The notes beneath the pieces were generated by a model, which made no database searches, had not been told where the DNA came from, and saw only the letters and a program-made list of their open reading frames with translations. Below are positions 18,741 to 28,303 of a stretch of 64,000 nucleotides of DNA, one piece after another (the first letter of the stretch is position 1; each line of letters starts with the position of its first letter). Source of the DNA: Pirellulales bacterium (GTDB taxonomy: Bacteria > Planctomycetota > Planctomycetia > Pirellulales > JACPPG01); contig DASYDW010000134.1 in assembly GCA_036499395.1 (NCBI GenBank), forward strand, positions 1-64,000. Direction: 5' to 3'. The position numbers were made by a program, and so were the translations under genes.

Positions 18741-19856
18741 TTACACCGACGGCGCGGCGTAGACGGGGTAGTCGGTATAGCCCCGAGCGTCGAAGGTATA
18801 GAACGTGTCGCGATCGTACTCGGCCAGCGGCAAGCCCCGTTCGATTCGCGCCGGCAGGTCGGGGTTCGAGATGAAGTAACGGCCGAACGCCACCATGTCC
18901 GCGTCGCCGCTCTCGACCACGGCCTTGGCCGTCTCGGGCTCGAACCCGCCGGCAGCGAGGATGTTCCCCTGGAATATCTGCCGTAGCTCGTGTGCCGCGA
19001 CCGGCCCCTGTCCCTCGGTGATCACGACGTTCCCTTTGACGCGGGGCTCGATGACATGCAGATAAGCGAGCCCGAAGCGATTCAATTCCCGCGCGACATA
19101 GCCGAATAGCGCACGCGGATCCGTATCCGACATGTGGTTCCAGCTACCGCTCGGGGCGATGCGCACCGCGGTGCGGTTGCCTCCCCACACGGACGCCATC
19201 GCGGCGACGACTTCGAGAAGAAGCCGCGCCCGGCTCTCGATCGATCCACCGTACGCATCGGTCCGATGGTTACTGCCGTCTTGCAGGAACTGGTCGATCA
19301 GATAGCCGTTGCCGGCGTGAAGTTCGACGCCGTCGAAGCCCGCGTCCTTGGCGCGTGCGGCGGCTTGTCGGTAGTCCTCGACCACGCCGGCAACTTCGCT
19401 GATCTCGAAGGCCCGATGCGGCGACGGTTGCGCCCAGCCCGACGGCGTGGAAACGACGAGCGATTTGTCCTGCCAGTAAGCGGGATTGACCGATGCCGTG
19501 GCTGGAGGCGAGTCGCCGGTCATATCCATGTGTGACGCTCGACCGGTGTGCCAGAGCTGTGAGAACATCCTGCCACCTTTGGCATGAACGGCGTCGGTGA
19601 TCCGCGTCCAGCCGGCTACCTGCTCGTCCGAGTAAAGCCCGGGCGCGCCGTACCAGCCGCGCGCGGTTCGGGAAATGGCCGTGGCTTCGGAGATGATCAG
19701 CCCGCCGTTCGAGGCGCGTTGCCGGTAGTATTCGAGCATCAGCTCGCTGGGAATGTCGCCGGGCTGCTGCGATCGCGAGCGTGTCAGCGGGGCCATAACC
19801 ACGCGGTGCAGAAGCGTATAGGGACCGACCTGGATGGGAGTGAAGAGTTTGGCCAC
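18741..19856 (-). CDS. Old yellow enzyme family NADH:flavin oxidoreductase (alkene reductase)
   Basis: 371 aa, full-length TIM-barrel flavoprotein. The N terminus has V-M-A-P-L-T-R-S-R; then Q-L-W-H-T-G-R-A-S-H, V-E-L-H-A-G-N-G-Y-L-I-D-Q-F-L (substrate His/Asn pair) and D-A-Y-G-G-S-I-E-S-R-A-R, followed by the FMN-phosphate region A-A-G-G-F near residue 310. Members such as NemA reduce activated C=C bonds, nitro compounds or nitrate esters with NAD(P)H. The start is GTG 19856 with GGAGA upstream. It is separated from the pyrE/tmk pair by about 105 bases. Substrate cannot be read from sequence. Confidence 0.92.
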   Translation of the reverse strand: MAKLFTPIQVGPYTLLHRVVMAPLTRSRSQQPGDIPSELMLEYYRQRASNGGLIISEATAISRTARGWYGAPGLYSDEQVAGWTRITDAVHAKGGRMFSQLWHTGRASHMDMTGDSPPATASVNPAYWQDKSLVVSTPSGWAQPSPHRAFEISEVAGVVEDYRQAAARAKDAGFDGVELHAGNGYLIDQFLQDGSNHRTDAYGGSIESRARLLLEVVAAMASVWGGNRTAVRIAPSGSWNHMSDTDPRALFGYVARELNRFGLAYLHVIEPRVKGNVVITEGQGPVAAHELRQIFQGNILAAGGFEPETAKAVVESGDADMVAFGRYFISNPDLPARIERGLPLAEYDRDTFYTFDARGYTDYPVYAAPSV

Positions 19857-19961
19857 GGCGAGTTCTCCGATTCAGGAAGACAAATTCTAGAGCTTCTTTG
19901 TCGACTCCGCCCGACAGTTTAGCGTCTCGCGAGCTTTTCGATTCGCTCGTCCTGGCTGGCG

Positions 19962-20651
19962 TTACGATCGCGTGTCTGCTGCCGGCGGCGCGCACTGCGA
20001 TTTGAGAAAATCCTGCCCGTGGGCGTAACGGCAGTTCACCGGCACGCGCTGTTGGCAGAGCGGGCAGTTCGCGGCGGGCCACTCGGCGATGTCATATTCG
20101 AGTAGAAAATCCAAGTATTCGACGCCGATTCCTGCCGCGTCGACGTTGCCGCGGTGAACCAGCGCCGCGGCGCCGATGACGTTTCCTCCGGCTGAGCGGA
20201 CGGCCTGCGCGGTTTGCCGCAGCGAGTGGCCACTGTTGATGACATCGTCGACGATCAGCACTCGGCGGTTGGCGACCAGGGCGTCATACCCGCGGCGCAG
20301 CACGAAATTGCCACGCAGTTCTGCCGCGGGGCCAGCGGCCGCGGGACGCGCGGCGTGCTCGGTAAAAACGGCCGGCAGGCCCAATGCATGGGCTGTCCAT
20401 TGGGCCACGATCAAACCGCCGGTGGCCGGCCCGCAAAGAATCTCCGCGCCACGTGCGCGCACCGCGTCGGCCAGCAACGAGGTCAGCCGGCGGATACGTT
20501 GCGGCTCGACGAAGATCGCGTCCTTGTCGATCCAGCCGCTGCCGTGCTGGCCCGAGATATAAACGAAGTGATCGTTCGTCAGAATGGCGTTGCACGCCAC
20601 GAACGTGGCCCGTGTCTCTTCGGCACGCTGTTGGGCAATCGTATCGCTCAT
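19962..20651 (-). CDS. Orotate phosphoribosyltransferase-like protein
   Basis: 229 aa, type I phosphoribosyltransferase fold. It shows D-H-F-V-Y-I-S-G-Q-H-G-S-G-W-I-D-K-D, a G-P-A-T-G-G-L-I-V-A-Q segment and the PRPP-binding loop V-L-I-V-D-D-V-I-N-S-G-H-S. This resembles PyrE, which makes OMP from orotate, but the family includes look-alikes acting on other bases. Unusual: the C terminus adds N-C-P-L-C plus a third Cys, a possible metal or redox site. ATG 20651 is chosen over TTG 20669, which overlaps the tmk stop. Probably co-transcribed with tmk. Confidence 0.72.
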   Translation of the reverse strand: MSDTIAQQRAEETRATFVACNAILTNDHFVYISGQHGSGWIDKDAIFVEPQRIRRLTSLLADAVRARGAEILCGPATGGLIVAQWTAHALGLPAVFTEHAARPAAAGPAAELRGNFVLRRGYDALVANRRVLIVDDVINSGHSLRQTAQAVRSAGGNVIGAAALVHRGNVDAAGIGVEYLDFLLEYDIAEWPAANCPLCQQRVPVNCRYAHGQDFLKSQCAPPAADTRS

Positions 20652-20665
20652 CGCTGCCCCGCGAA

Positions 20666-21307
20666 TCAATCACTTGCCGTGGGGATCAGCCGCGTTTCGA
20701 AAGCGCGTTGAATATCGGCCTGCACGACCGCCACGTCGCGTGCGGCGTCGATCACCACGATCTGTTCGGGGCGACGGCCTGCCTCGGCCAGAAAGCCCTG
20801 ACGCAGGCGCCTCTGGAATTCGGCTCCTTCGAGTTCCATGCGATCGAGCGGGCGCGTCAGCCGGGCGCGAGCCGAATCAGGGGACATATCGAGCACGATT
20901 GCGAGATTCGGTTCGATGCCCGCGGTCGCCGTGCGGCCGATGCGCCAGAGTTCGTCGACGTCGAGCCCGCCGGCGTGCCCCTGATAGACGACATTGGCCA
21001 GCAGGAACCGGTCGGCGAGTACCGTCTTGCCCGCGGCGAGTGCGGGACGAATGACCTCGGCCACCAGTTGGGCCCGGGCGGCCATATACAGCAGCATCTC
21101 GGCGGTGCGCGAGATCGGCGTGTCGCGCGAATCGAGTAAGATGCCGCGAATCGACTCGCCCAACGGGGTACTGCCGGGATCTCGACAGGTGACGACGTCA
21201 TGCCCTAGTCCGCGCAACCACGCCTCGCACAGGGCGAGCTGTGTGCTCTTGCCGGTCCCATCGATTCCATCCAGCGAGAAAAACAAGGGCGAAGCGTCCT
21301 TTGTCAC
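20666..21307 (-). CDS. tmk: Thymidylate kinase
   Basis: 213 aa. P-loop G-I-D-G-T-G-K-S-T-Q near residue 15, D-P-G-S-T (the usual R-E-P-G-G-T), the A-D-R-F motif in place of D-R-Y, and a C-terminal lid region. It phosphorylates dTMP to dTDP. The start is GTG 21307. The phosphoribosyltransferase gene begins 14 bases after its stop, suggesting a nucleotide operon. Confidence 0.9.
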   Translation of the reverse strand: MTKDASPLFFSLDGIDGTGKSTQLALCEAWLRGLGHDVVTCRDPGSTPLGESIRGILLDSRDTPISRTAEMLLYMAARAQLVAEVIRPALAAGKTVLADRFLLANVVYQGHAGGLDVDELWRIGRTATAGIEPNLAIVLDMSPDSARARLTRPLDRMELEGAEFQRRLRQGFLAEAGRRPEQIVVIDAARDVAVVQADIQRAFETRLIPTASD

Positions 21308-21424
21308 GCCGCGTTTAGTGGAGGCTCGTAATTCGCCGGGTCATTGTAACAACCAACGGTCGCGGCGGCAGGCGAGGAGTCGTGCCGAACTGCGGCAGGC
21401 AAACACCCGTGGGCGACTGAGGCG

Positions 21425-22525
21425 TTATCGCGGCCGCCGAACCTTTTGTGACGACGGTTTTTTCGTGGAGCGCTTTTTCGACAGGACCTGCTTCGTACGC
21501 TTGCCGGCCGTCAGTGGTTTCTTTCGCGACTTGCCGTCGATCTTGGCATCATGCGGCGGGGCGTAACGAGCCAGGAGTGCCCGACTGCGCTCTTCGATCA
21601 GTTGCCGCAGCGCGACGGGTTGCAGGACCTCGGCCTGGTCGCCGTAGCCCAGAATCCACCACGAGATTTCATGGATGCCGGAAACCGTGACGTGAAAGTC
21701 GAGGCGCCCGTCATCGCGCCACTCGAGTCGTTGCGTCTTATGCCAGGCGACTTCGGCCACGTTCTCCGCGACCAGCTTTTCGAAGCGCACCACGACGTGC
21801 TGATCGGGGCCTGCTTCGGGGATCAAATGCCAAGCGTTGCCCAGTTGGCGGTCGATCGTAAAGCCGCGCGGAATTTGAAATCGTTCGTCCAGCGGTTCCA
21901 GATGGCTGATCCGTCCGACGTTGAAGGTTCGCGTCTGGCGATGAAACGAGGACCGCGCGAAGACATACCAACTGCGGCGGCTGAATAGCAATCGATAGGG
22001 ACTGAGCTTCGTGCGGATCACGTCCTGATCGCTGAAGCTGTCGTATTCGATCCGCACGCAGCGCCGGCGGCGAATCGCGTCGATCAGTTGCTGATAATAC
22101 GGCGCGGCGCCGTGCGATTGATTGGTCGCTTCCAGACGCATGTGAATGGCGCCGGTCGCTTCTCGCAAATACTCTCGCAACTGCTCGGGCAGCGCACACT
22201 CGAGTTTCAGCGCCGCGGCTCGCGCAGGGGCGTGGAAGGGAACGCCCGAGCGATCGCCCAGGTGGTAGCACAACACCAACAGCGACAGCGCTTCCTCCGG
22301 CGTGAAGTTCGTCGGCGGAAGAAAGTTCATGCCGGGGATGCGGTACTGCTGCTCGTGATCCTCGAACAGCATTGGGACGCCCGCCAGGCGGAGCATGTCC
22401 AAGTCGCGAAAGATCGTCCGCCGGCTGACCTCGCATTCGACCGCCAACGAATGCGCGTTGTGACCTCTACCGAACTGGAGCAAGCCGATTAACTTGAGCA
22501 GACGCGTTATTCGACTGTGTGTCAT
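21425..22525 (-). CDS. WYL-domain transcriptional regulator
   Basis: 366 aa. N-terminal winged HTH: I-T-R-L-L-K-L-I-G-L-L-Q then C-E-V-S-R-R-T-I-F-R-D-L-D-M-L-R-L-A-G-V, the YafY/DeoR-like form. The middle carries the WYL domain with S-W-Y-V-F-A-R-S, and a WCX-like C-terminal region follows, ending in a Lys/Arg-rich tail. WYL domains bind nucleotide or nucleic-acid ligands and switch the HTH. The frame stays open far upstream, but ATG 22525 gives the family start; no ribosome site is seen. It overlaps the 3' end of the tolC-like gene by 59 bases in another frame. Confidence 0.85.
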   Translation of the reverse strand: MTHSRITRLLKLIGLLQFGRGHNAHSLAVECEVSRRTIFRDLDMLRLAGVPMLFEDHEQQYRIPGMNFLPPTNFTPEEALSLLVLCYHLGDRSGVPFHAPARAAALKLECALPEQLREYLREATGAIHMRLEATNQSHGAAPYYQQLIDAIRRRRCVRIEYDSFSDQDVIRTKLSPYRLLFSRRSWYVFARSSFHRQTRTFNVGRISHLEPLDERFQIPRGFTIDRQLGNAWHLIPEAGPDQHVVVRFEKLVAENVAEVAWHKTQRLEWRDDGRLDFHVTVSGIHEISWWILGYGDQAEVLQPVALRQLIEERSRALLARYAPPHDAKIDGKSRKKPLTAGKRTKQVLSKKRSTKKPSSQKVRRPR

Positions 22526-24824
22526 CGGTGTAGAGCGACGGGTCGACGGGCTGGGTGTTGTAGGCCGTTTGCATGACGGCTGCACCCGAGCGTCGCGTGT
22601 CACCCGTGGATACGACGGAGGAAGGTGCCTGAATCGGACGGCTGTTAGCAGCACTCCAATCGTACGATGCGGGGCCGGCGTTTGCCCCCGGTGCTGAGGT
22701 GATGGAGTTAAAATCCTGACCACCCGACATCGGCTGTTGCTGTCCGAACATTCCGCCCCCGCGCCGCTGCGGAATCTGGCTCGTGGTGGCTCCGCCCGGC
22801 ATGGCTCGGTCAGCCGGCGGGGCCGGGACCGATTCCGGTACCGGTTGCGGCGGCGGCTGATCGGCACCGTTGCCGTTGTAGATCATGTCGCCGGTTCCCA
22901 TTTTCTGGCTGATCGGTCCGCGGCTGAAGACGTTCGGCTGAATGAAGCCGTAGTTGATCTGCAGGCCGGCGTCACGCTCGCGAGCACGCTTGCGGGCGTC
23001 GAAGTAAGCCTTGCCGGGCCACGGGCCTTCTGCCAGGTAGACGTTGTTGTATTCCAACAGCGAACCTTTGCGGTAATGCACGGTACGAACCGCCAGGTTG
23101 TAGTCGACCAGCGATCGGAAGTAGTCGCTCGTGGCCACGGCCAACCGGCGTTGGGCATCCAGCAACAAGTCCAACGTCACGGTGTCCGTTTCATAAGCGG
23201 CCCGCACGGCTTCGACGTTGACCCGGGCGGCAATCAAGCGGTTGAAATTCGTTTCGGTCAATTCGTACGACCGTACCAGGGTACGGATGGCCGAGGTGAG
23301 ACCGTGAATCATTTCCAGTTCTTCTTCCTGCAACACAGCCCGTTCGCGAGCCAACTGCAACTGTGCGTTGCGAACGCCAGCCAAGGCCGCACGGAAACCG
23401 ATCGGAACGTTGGCCTGGAAGCCCATCTGCCATTCCTGGTACTGACCGCCGGTCAAGGATTGCATGGCGTTGTTGAACTCTTGCGGGCTGCGCTGGATGT
23501 CCCACAGGTTCTGGCCGAAGCCGAGCCAGCGGTACGTGCCGTCGAAGTCCAAGCGGGGCAAGAGGAAGTTCTTCGACGCGATGATCTGCAGCTCTTTCTG
23601 CTTCACGATCCATTTCTGGCGGCGTAGTTCGGGCATGCGCGCCAGGCTTTCGATCTTGATTTCATCCCAATCGAACTCGACCTTGGCCGTGGTCGGATCA
23701 TCGGCGGGCCGGATCAAACGGCCATCCGTGGGCGCGATACCCATCTGATAGCGCAAGCGGTTTTCCGTCTCGTAGACGTTGCTGACTGCGGCCTCGACCT
23801 GTCCGCGGAACAGGAAGTACTGCTCGCGGGCTTGAGCCTCTTTCTCCGCCTCACCGCCGCGGGCACCGGCGTCGTAGAGGGCCTTCACTTTTCGCCAGGT
23901 AGACAGAGCACTGTCGCGCCCCACGACCAAAGCGTCCAGGTTGCGGTACGAGAAATACAGCTCCCAATAGGCCAACTCGGTATCGTTCACCACGTCGCGG
24001 ATGCGGCCTTCGAAGTCCGCGATCGCGATATCGACGTTCGTGCGGGCGATGGCCACACCGTTGTAAACGCCAGGGATGTTCGTAAAGCCGCCGACACCAG
24101 GAATACCGCTCGGACCGGCGATGCGGTTGAACTGCGCACCGTAGCCTTGCAAGAACGGGTGGCGGAATTCGGCCTCGAAGTTGGTCGTCCAGTAGGCCGG
24201 GAAGAGGTTCGTCGGGTTGTTGTTCATGTCGTAGTTGGTGTTATTGCGGAAGTACACGCGATCGCCGGCCGCGGTGACCTTCGCCAACTGCGATTGAAAC
24301 TGGGCGGCGTCTTCCGCCAGAACGTTAGCCAACAAGCCGGCGAAGTTCGCATTCACCGGGTGGTCGTTCTTTTGCCAGAAGACGCTGGTGCTCCATTGCG
24401 TATCGAAGTTCGCCAACGTGCCTTCCACGCCGAAACGAGGATCGCTTTCCGTGATGGCGGGCGCGTAGATCGTTTGCGCATTGAGCGGGGATAGCGAAAC
24501 CTGGAACGTCGGGTTCTGCACCTGGCCGCCCAGGGTGCGGAAGACCTTGCTGTTTTGCAGCGTGACGCGGACCGCCTCTTCGAGGCGCAACGGCCAGAAT
24601 TCCTTCGGTTCGGGGTTCTGCAACGTCAGCGGCGGCAACGAGCCGCTGACGTCCGGGATCGTATCCGCGTTTACGTCGGGATACTCGACCTCGGTGGCGA
24701 CTCCCTTGTAGTGAGAGAGATCGCCGTCCTCGAAGAAATAAAAGGGCCGACTCGGCTGGCAGCCGGTAATGAGCACCACAAAGGCGGTGATCGTGGCCCA
24801 AAATCTGGCGTCTCGCACGCTCAT
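22467..24824 (-). CDS. TolC-family outer-membrane lipoprotein
   Basis: 785 aa. Signal with lipobox L-I-T-G-C (Cys 22). An outer-membrane-efflux body shows the two-fold pattern: L-E-E-A-V-R-V-T-L-Q-N-S near residue 80, and a helix region with R-N-A-Q-L-Q-L-A-R-E-R, L-L-L-D-A-Q-R-R-L-A and S-L-V-D-Y-N-L-A-V-R. The last 150 residues are Pro/Gln/Gly-rich and probably disordered; normal members are about 450-550 aa. TolC trimers form outer-membrane exit ducts, but no membrane-fusion protein or pump gene lies nearby. AGGACG precedes ATG 24824. Confidence 0.88.
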   Translation of the reverse strand: MSVRDARFWATITAFVVLITGCQPSRPFYFFEDGDLSHYKGVATEVEYPDVNADTIPDVSGSLPPLTLQNPEPKEFWPLRLEEAVRVTLQNSKVFRTLGGQVQNPTFQVSLSPLNAQTIYAPAITESDPRFGVEGTLANFDTQWSTSVFWQKNDHPVNANFAGLLANVLAEDAAQFQSQLAKVTAAGDRVYFRNNTNYDMNNNPTNLFPAYWTTNFEAEFRHPFLQGYGAQFNRIAGPSGIPGVGGFTNIPGVYNGVAIARTNVDIAIADFEGRIRDVVNDTELAYWELYFSYRNLDALVVGRDSALSTWRKVKALYDAGARGGEAEKEAQAREQYFLFRGQVEAAVSNVYETENRLRYQMGIAPTDGRLIRPADDPTTAKVEFDWDEIKIESLARMPELRRQKWIVKQKELQIIASKNFLLPRLDFDGTYRWLGFGQNLWDIQRSPQEFNNAMQSLTGGQYQEWQMGFQANVPIGFRAALAGVRNAQLQLARERAVLQEEELEMIHGLTSAIRTLVRSYELTETNFNRLIAARVNVEAVRAAYETDTVTLDLLLDAQRRLAVATSDYFRSLVDYNLAVRTVHYRKGSLLEYNNVYLAEGPWPGKAYFDARKRARERDAGLQINYGFIQPNVFSRGPISQKMGTGDMIYNGNGADQPPPQPVPESVPAPPADRAMPGGATTSQIPQRRGGGMFGQQQPMSGGQDFNSITSAPGANAGPASYDWSAANSRPIQAPSSVVSTGDTRRSGAAVMQTAYNTQPVDPSLYTDDTQSNNASAQVNRLAPVR

Positions 24825-25269
24825 GGAATCACGTCCTACACGACAGAGTTGCCGCTGACTCTCGATGGGAATTTGTCCCCTTGAAGCGTCGCCGCCCGAA
24901 CGGCAGGCAGTGTTTCAAGACGACAAACTGGGCGCAGCCCTTCGGGGCGCTCCCATCGTCAAACCTCATATCGGCAGCCCAAGCGTTAGACTTCGGAGAA
25001 TCGCTACAATCAAAAACATTCGCGAAATCGCTAAACCCTACCCAACCACCCTGAAGTGGCGCACCTTTCGGCATAGAAGGGGTCCGAACAGGGGACTGCT
25101 AGCGAGGGAGGGCCGCACAAGAGAGTGCTGGCGACAAGTTGCTGGCACGGCTAGCGGCCAGTAGCGCTCGGACAAATGATGCGTCGCGCGGTAACGCTCT
25201 CAGCAATGCGGGCGTATGCAATGAATGCAGTGCCGGCCAGGAACGCCAGTGTGAGCTTGGGAGAATTCC
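24825..25269. other. Intergenic region upstream of tolC-like gene
   Basis: 445 bases; no credible gene, hairpin terminator or good promoter match seen on either strand. Confidence 0.45.
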
Positions 25270-25746
25270 CTAGAGATACATGCCCACGAAGCCGCCGTGT
25301 TCGTCGCTCTCGCTCTGCATGCGTTCGATTCGCTCGATCGTCTGCTGCAGATCGCCGGCACCGATATAACGGTCGAACTCGGCACAGACGGCGATGGGCA
25401 CGGTCTCGGCGAACCAATGGACGACCGGTTCAGTCAGCCAATCACATGTCTCGCGTAGCAGCGCGACCTGCAGGGCACAGCTAGCGGACTTGCGGTCGGT
25501 CTCGTCAGTAAGCACGGTCCCTTCGAAGCTGAACTCGATTCCGCCCCGATCCACCTGATTGGTCAGATGGAACGTGCATGAGGCGTTATAGAGAAAGTAG
25601 CTGTTAAAAGTTCCATGCTTGGCGATCGCGTCCAGGATGTGCTGGCAACGGGCACGAAATTTCGGAGACGCGTCCAGCGGAATGTCGGTGCGGCTGACCG
25701 AGCGCAAGGGGAGGCAATCGAAGACGATATCGACGTAACGCCTCAT
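25270..25746 (-). CDS. Conserved-looking protein of unknown function
   Basis: 158 aa beginning M-R-R-Y-V-D-I-V-F-D-C-L-P-L. The chain has a regular alpha/beta feel with aromatic and acidic residues, and no signal peptide. No known domain is recognised. ATG 25746 is favoured by AAGGAA nine bases upstream over the longer frame to 25854, which would overlap the previous gene. It starts only 14 bases after the stop of the 722-aa secreted protein gene, so the two are probably one operon. Confidence 0.62.
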   Translation of the reverse strand: MRRYVDIVFDCLPLRSVSRTDIPLDASPKFRARCQHILDAIAKHGTFNSYFLYNASCTFHLTNQVDRGGIEFSFEGTVLTDETDRKSASCALQVALLRETCDWLTEPVVHWFAETVPIAVCAEFDRYIGAGDLQQTIERIERMQSESDEHGGFVGMYL

Positions 25747-25760
25747 CGTAGGGAATTCCT

Positions 25761-27929
25761 TCAGCGTGATGCGGAGGGGGACGTCGTTATTTCGGCCGCC
25801 GCACGTGCAACGCTTGAAGTTTTGGGGATCTGACTCATGCCGACGCTGATCCATGGCCCGGCAGTATTGATATCATTTAGCGCCAGCGGTCCGGCGTTCT
25901 TCCATTCCCCCTTGAGCTGAATCGGCTCGTCCTTGACGATTTCTGGCTCGAAGATTTTCTCCAAGCGGCGCTTCATGAGATTGCGGAGCGTGGTCTGCGG
26001 CAGCGACAGGCGTCGCCCGCCCCCCTGCACAAAGCCCGGCGGAAATATCTCGATATCGCCGATACGAGTCGACTTGATGCCGGCTCCTGCTTTTTCCAGC
26101 TTGTAGTTCACCGTGAAGTTCATCGCCGGGTAGCTGTGATTACCCGAGGTGTACTTCTTGCCGCGACCGGTGACCGACACGCCGGTTTCCGTGACTTTGA
26201 AAATTACGGGATCCTCGTCGGCGAACGTGATCGTCCATTCTTCCTTGCCGGGGTCGGCCTTCAGTCGCTCAGGCACTTCGCCCATGAAATCCTTGGCGAA
26301 CTTTTCCAGCTCGGGCTGTCCGACCTTATGCCCGGCCAAAGTGCTGGCGGCAAAATTGTTGACCAGCGATTCATGCAAGCGAACCGAGATCTGCGGTTTG
26401 CCGACGATCTCGGGAGCCGGCGTCTGCGATGCCAACTGCGCTCCACTGGCCTGAATCGCGGTTACGAAAAGATGATCAGCGCTCGTGCTGAAGTAAACGC
26501 GCGGCAGCAAGCCGCGACGTACCAGCGGATTGCGGAATCGTTCCCTCATTTGCTGATTGGCTTTAGCCAGTTCGACACCAATGCGACCCTCGAACATCGT
26601 ATTGAGACGCTGTTCGGCATGATCTTCGGCGATTCGCTCGGCTTGCGCCTTTTGCTCGCCGGCGCGTTTGGTCGCGACGCGGCGAACGATGCAGTCGACG
26701 AATCCCCCCTTTGAGCTGCCAATGCCCGTGATTTTTGTCGACGAATCTGCCGCGGCCGTGACCGGTAGCCCGTGGATTCCGTCGATGTTCACGGTCAGCC
26801 ATTTGGTCGCCAGCAGGCGAGTGGTCGCCGTGGTGTTGATGATGGCCGGTCCGTTGTAGCCGGTGTTGCGCGATTCGTTGATCCCTTCCAACGTGGCTTC
26901 GAGCATCGCCACGTCAGCATTGGGTACCAGGCGGAACGAGACGTCACCCTTGGTCCGGCCTGATCCGACGAGCCTAGTGCCGAGAATCACGTCGCGCACG
27001 GGGGCGGTCTCGTCGATCGGTCGGCCCATGCCGTCGTTAAGAAAGGCGCCAGCGACGCTGACGTACAGATTCGGTTGCGATAGTTGGTGGCTGATCGACT
27101 CGACCAGTGGCGCCGCTTGCCGGTGTCGGACCAGCCAGTCGAGCAGCGGGCCGATCTGCTTGAGATGTTCGGCCGAGGGTTCCTTAGCATAGGCGTCGAG
27201 CGCCGTACTTAGCTTGTCGACGATCGTGTCGTATTCGGCGCGAGCATTGGGGTTCTGGTTCTCACCGAGCACGACCATGTAATCCGCAAGTGCCGTCGCC
27301 AGGTTCGTGAACTGCGGCATATCGAGCCCGACCTTGTCGGTGCGGAGCTGGGCCAAGACCGGATCGAGACTCTTGGGCGTAGGTTTCGCGTCGGCTTTCA
27401 GTTGCGCGTCCAAGTCTTTCCCGTGCAGGTACGCCTCCCACGCCTGGCCGTTCTTACCTTTTCCGAGGAAGCCTCGCAGCGCGGCTACGGCCTCGGCGAC
27501 CTTAGTCCGATCCGCTTTCACGAGCGCCTCGTCGGCGGGCTGAAACTGTGCCTTGGCCGCGCGTGCGATCTCAGGCAGTTCGTTGACTTTGGGAGCGTTC
27601 AGCACGGCGCGCCATTGCCCCAGCGCCCGGCGAAGTTTGAGGAACTGGGGACGGTCGAGACCGGCCTTACCGGACTCCAGCCGAGTGATCGCCTCGGCCA
27701 CCTGTTTGGCGTCGGCCTTCGCCCCCAGGGCGAGCTGGGCGCGAATGTCTTCGAGATGCAGATACTTCCGCCACCCCTCGCCTGCGGGCGTATGGCCGAG
27801 CCAGCCATCGGCCTCGTCCAAGGCGTGGCTCACAGCCAGTTCGCGCCCGGGTATTTGTGCGTAAGCGTTTACTGAAAAAGCACTTGCAGCGATAGCTATC
27901 GCAAGAATTCGACCGATTTGACGGGGCAT
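25761..27929 (-). CDS. Large secreted protein of unknown function with internal duplication
   Basis: 722 aa with a signal peptide cleaved after about A-Y-A (residue 24). Residues 42-110 and 154-220 are two copies of one unit: both read W-(R/E)-x-Y-L-H-x-(E/K)-D-(I/L)-x-A-Q-L and (K/R)-x-G-L-D-x-P-Q-F. The larger C-terminal part is alpha/beta with T-A-A-A-D-S-S-T-K and a Gly-rich I-F-P-P-G-F-V-Q-G-G-G-R-R segment. No enzyme motif is recognised. GAGGTGACGG precedes ATG 27929. Likely periplasmic; this looks like a lineage-specific planctomycete family. Confidence 0.72.
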   Translation of the reverse strand: MPRQIGRILAIAIAASAFSVNAYAQIPGRELAVSHALDEADGWLGHTPAGEGWRKYLHLEDIRAQLALGAKADAKQVAEAITRLESGKAGLDRPQFLKLRRALGQWRAVLNAPKVNELPEIARAAKAQFQPADEALVKADRTKVAEAVAALRGFLGKGKNGQAWEAYLHGKDLDAQLKADAKPTPKSLDPVLAQLRTDKVGLDMPQFTNLATALADYMVVLGENQNPNARAEYDTIVDKLSTALDAYAKEPSAEHLKQIGPLLDWLVRHRQAAPLVESISHQLSQPNLYVSVAGAFLNDGMGRPIDETAPVRDVILGTRLVGSGRTKGDVSFRLVPNADVAMLEATLEGINESRNTGYNGPAIINTTATTRLLATKWLTVNIDGIHGLPVTAAADSSTKITGIGSSKGGFVDCIVRRVATKRAGEQKAQAERIAEDHAEQRLNTMFEGRIGVELAKANQQMRERFRNPLVRRGLLPRVYFSTSADHLFVTAIQASGAQLASQTPAPEIVGKPQISVRLHESLVNNFAASTLAGHKVGQPELEKFAKDFMGEVPERLKADPGKEEWTITFADEDPVIFKVTETGVSVTGRGKKYTSGNHSYPAMNFTVNYKLEKAGAGIKSTRIGDIEIFPPGFVQGGGRRLSLPQTTLRNLMKRRLEKIFEPEIVKDEPIQLKGEWKNAGPLALNDINTAGPWISVGMSQIPKTSSVARAAAEITTSPSASR

Positions 27930-28303
27930 CCGTCACCTCGCGACTCGGGCGGCATGGGGAAATTCAATTCTGATGCGTAAGCCCCTTCATACCAGGAAAG
28001 ATACGGAAAAACCATCGAAAACGGTGGCGAGGGGGTCCGTTCAACCCCAATCAGACGGTTGAAACGAGGCATCCCCCCTGGTAAACCGGTGTCTCCCAAG
28101 CCGCGTAATCGGCAAAGTCCATCGCACGAAACCCACCCCGTTCCGGCGGGCTCGCCCGACGCCATCTCGCCCGTCGTTCCACTCGCGTTTTGTGCAAGCC
28201 GGCTTAATGAGCCCGGACGGAGAAACCCTTAATTCGCGTCGAACAGCTAGCAGGGTTTGCTGGCATCGGTCGGCCGTTTAAGCAGCATTTTGAGGAGGGA
28301 CCC
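27930..28303. other. Divergent intergenic region with two inverted repeats
   Basis: 374 bases between genes read away from each other, so it should hold both promoters. TTCAACC/GGTTGAA at 28040-28063 and AAACCCT/AGGGTTT at 28223-28258 are perfect 7-bp inverted repeats. No gene seen. Confidence 0.4.
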
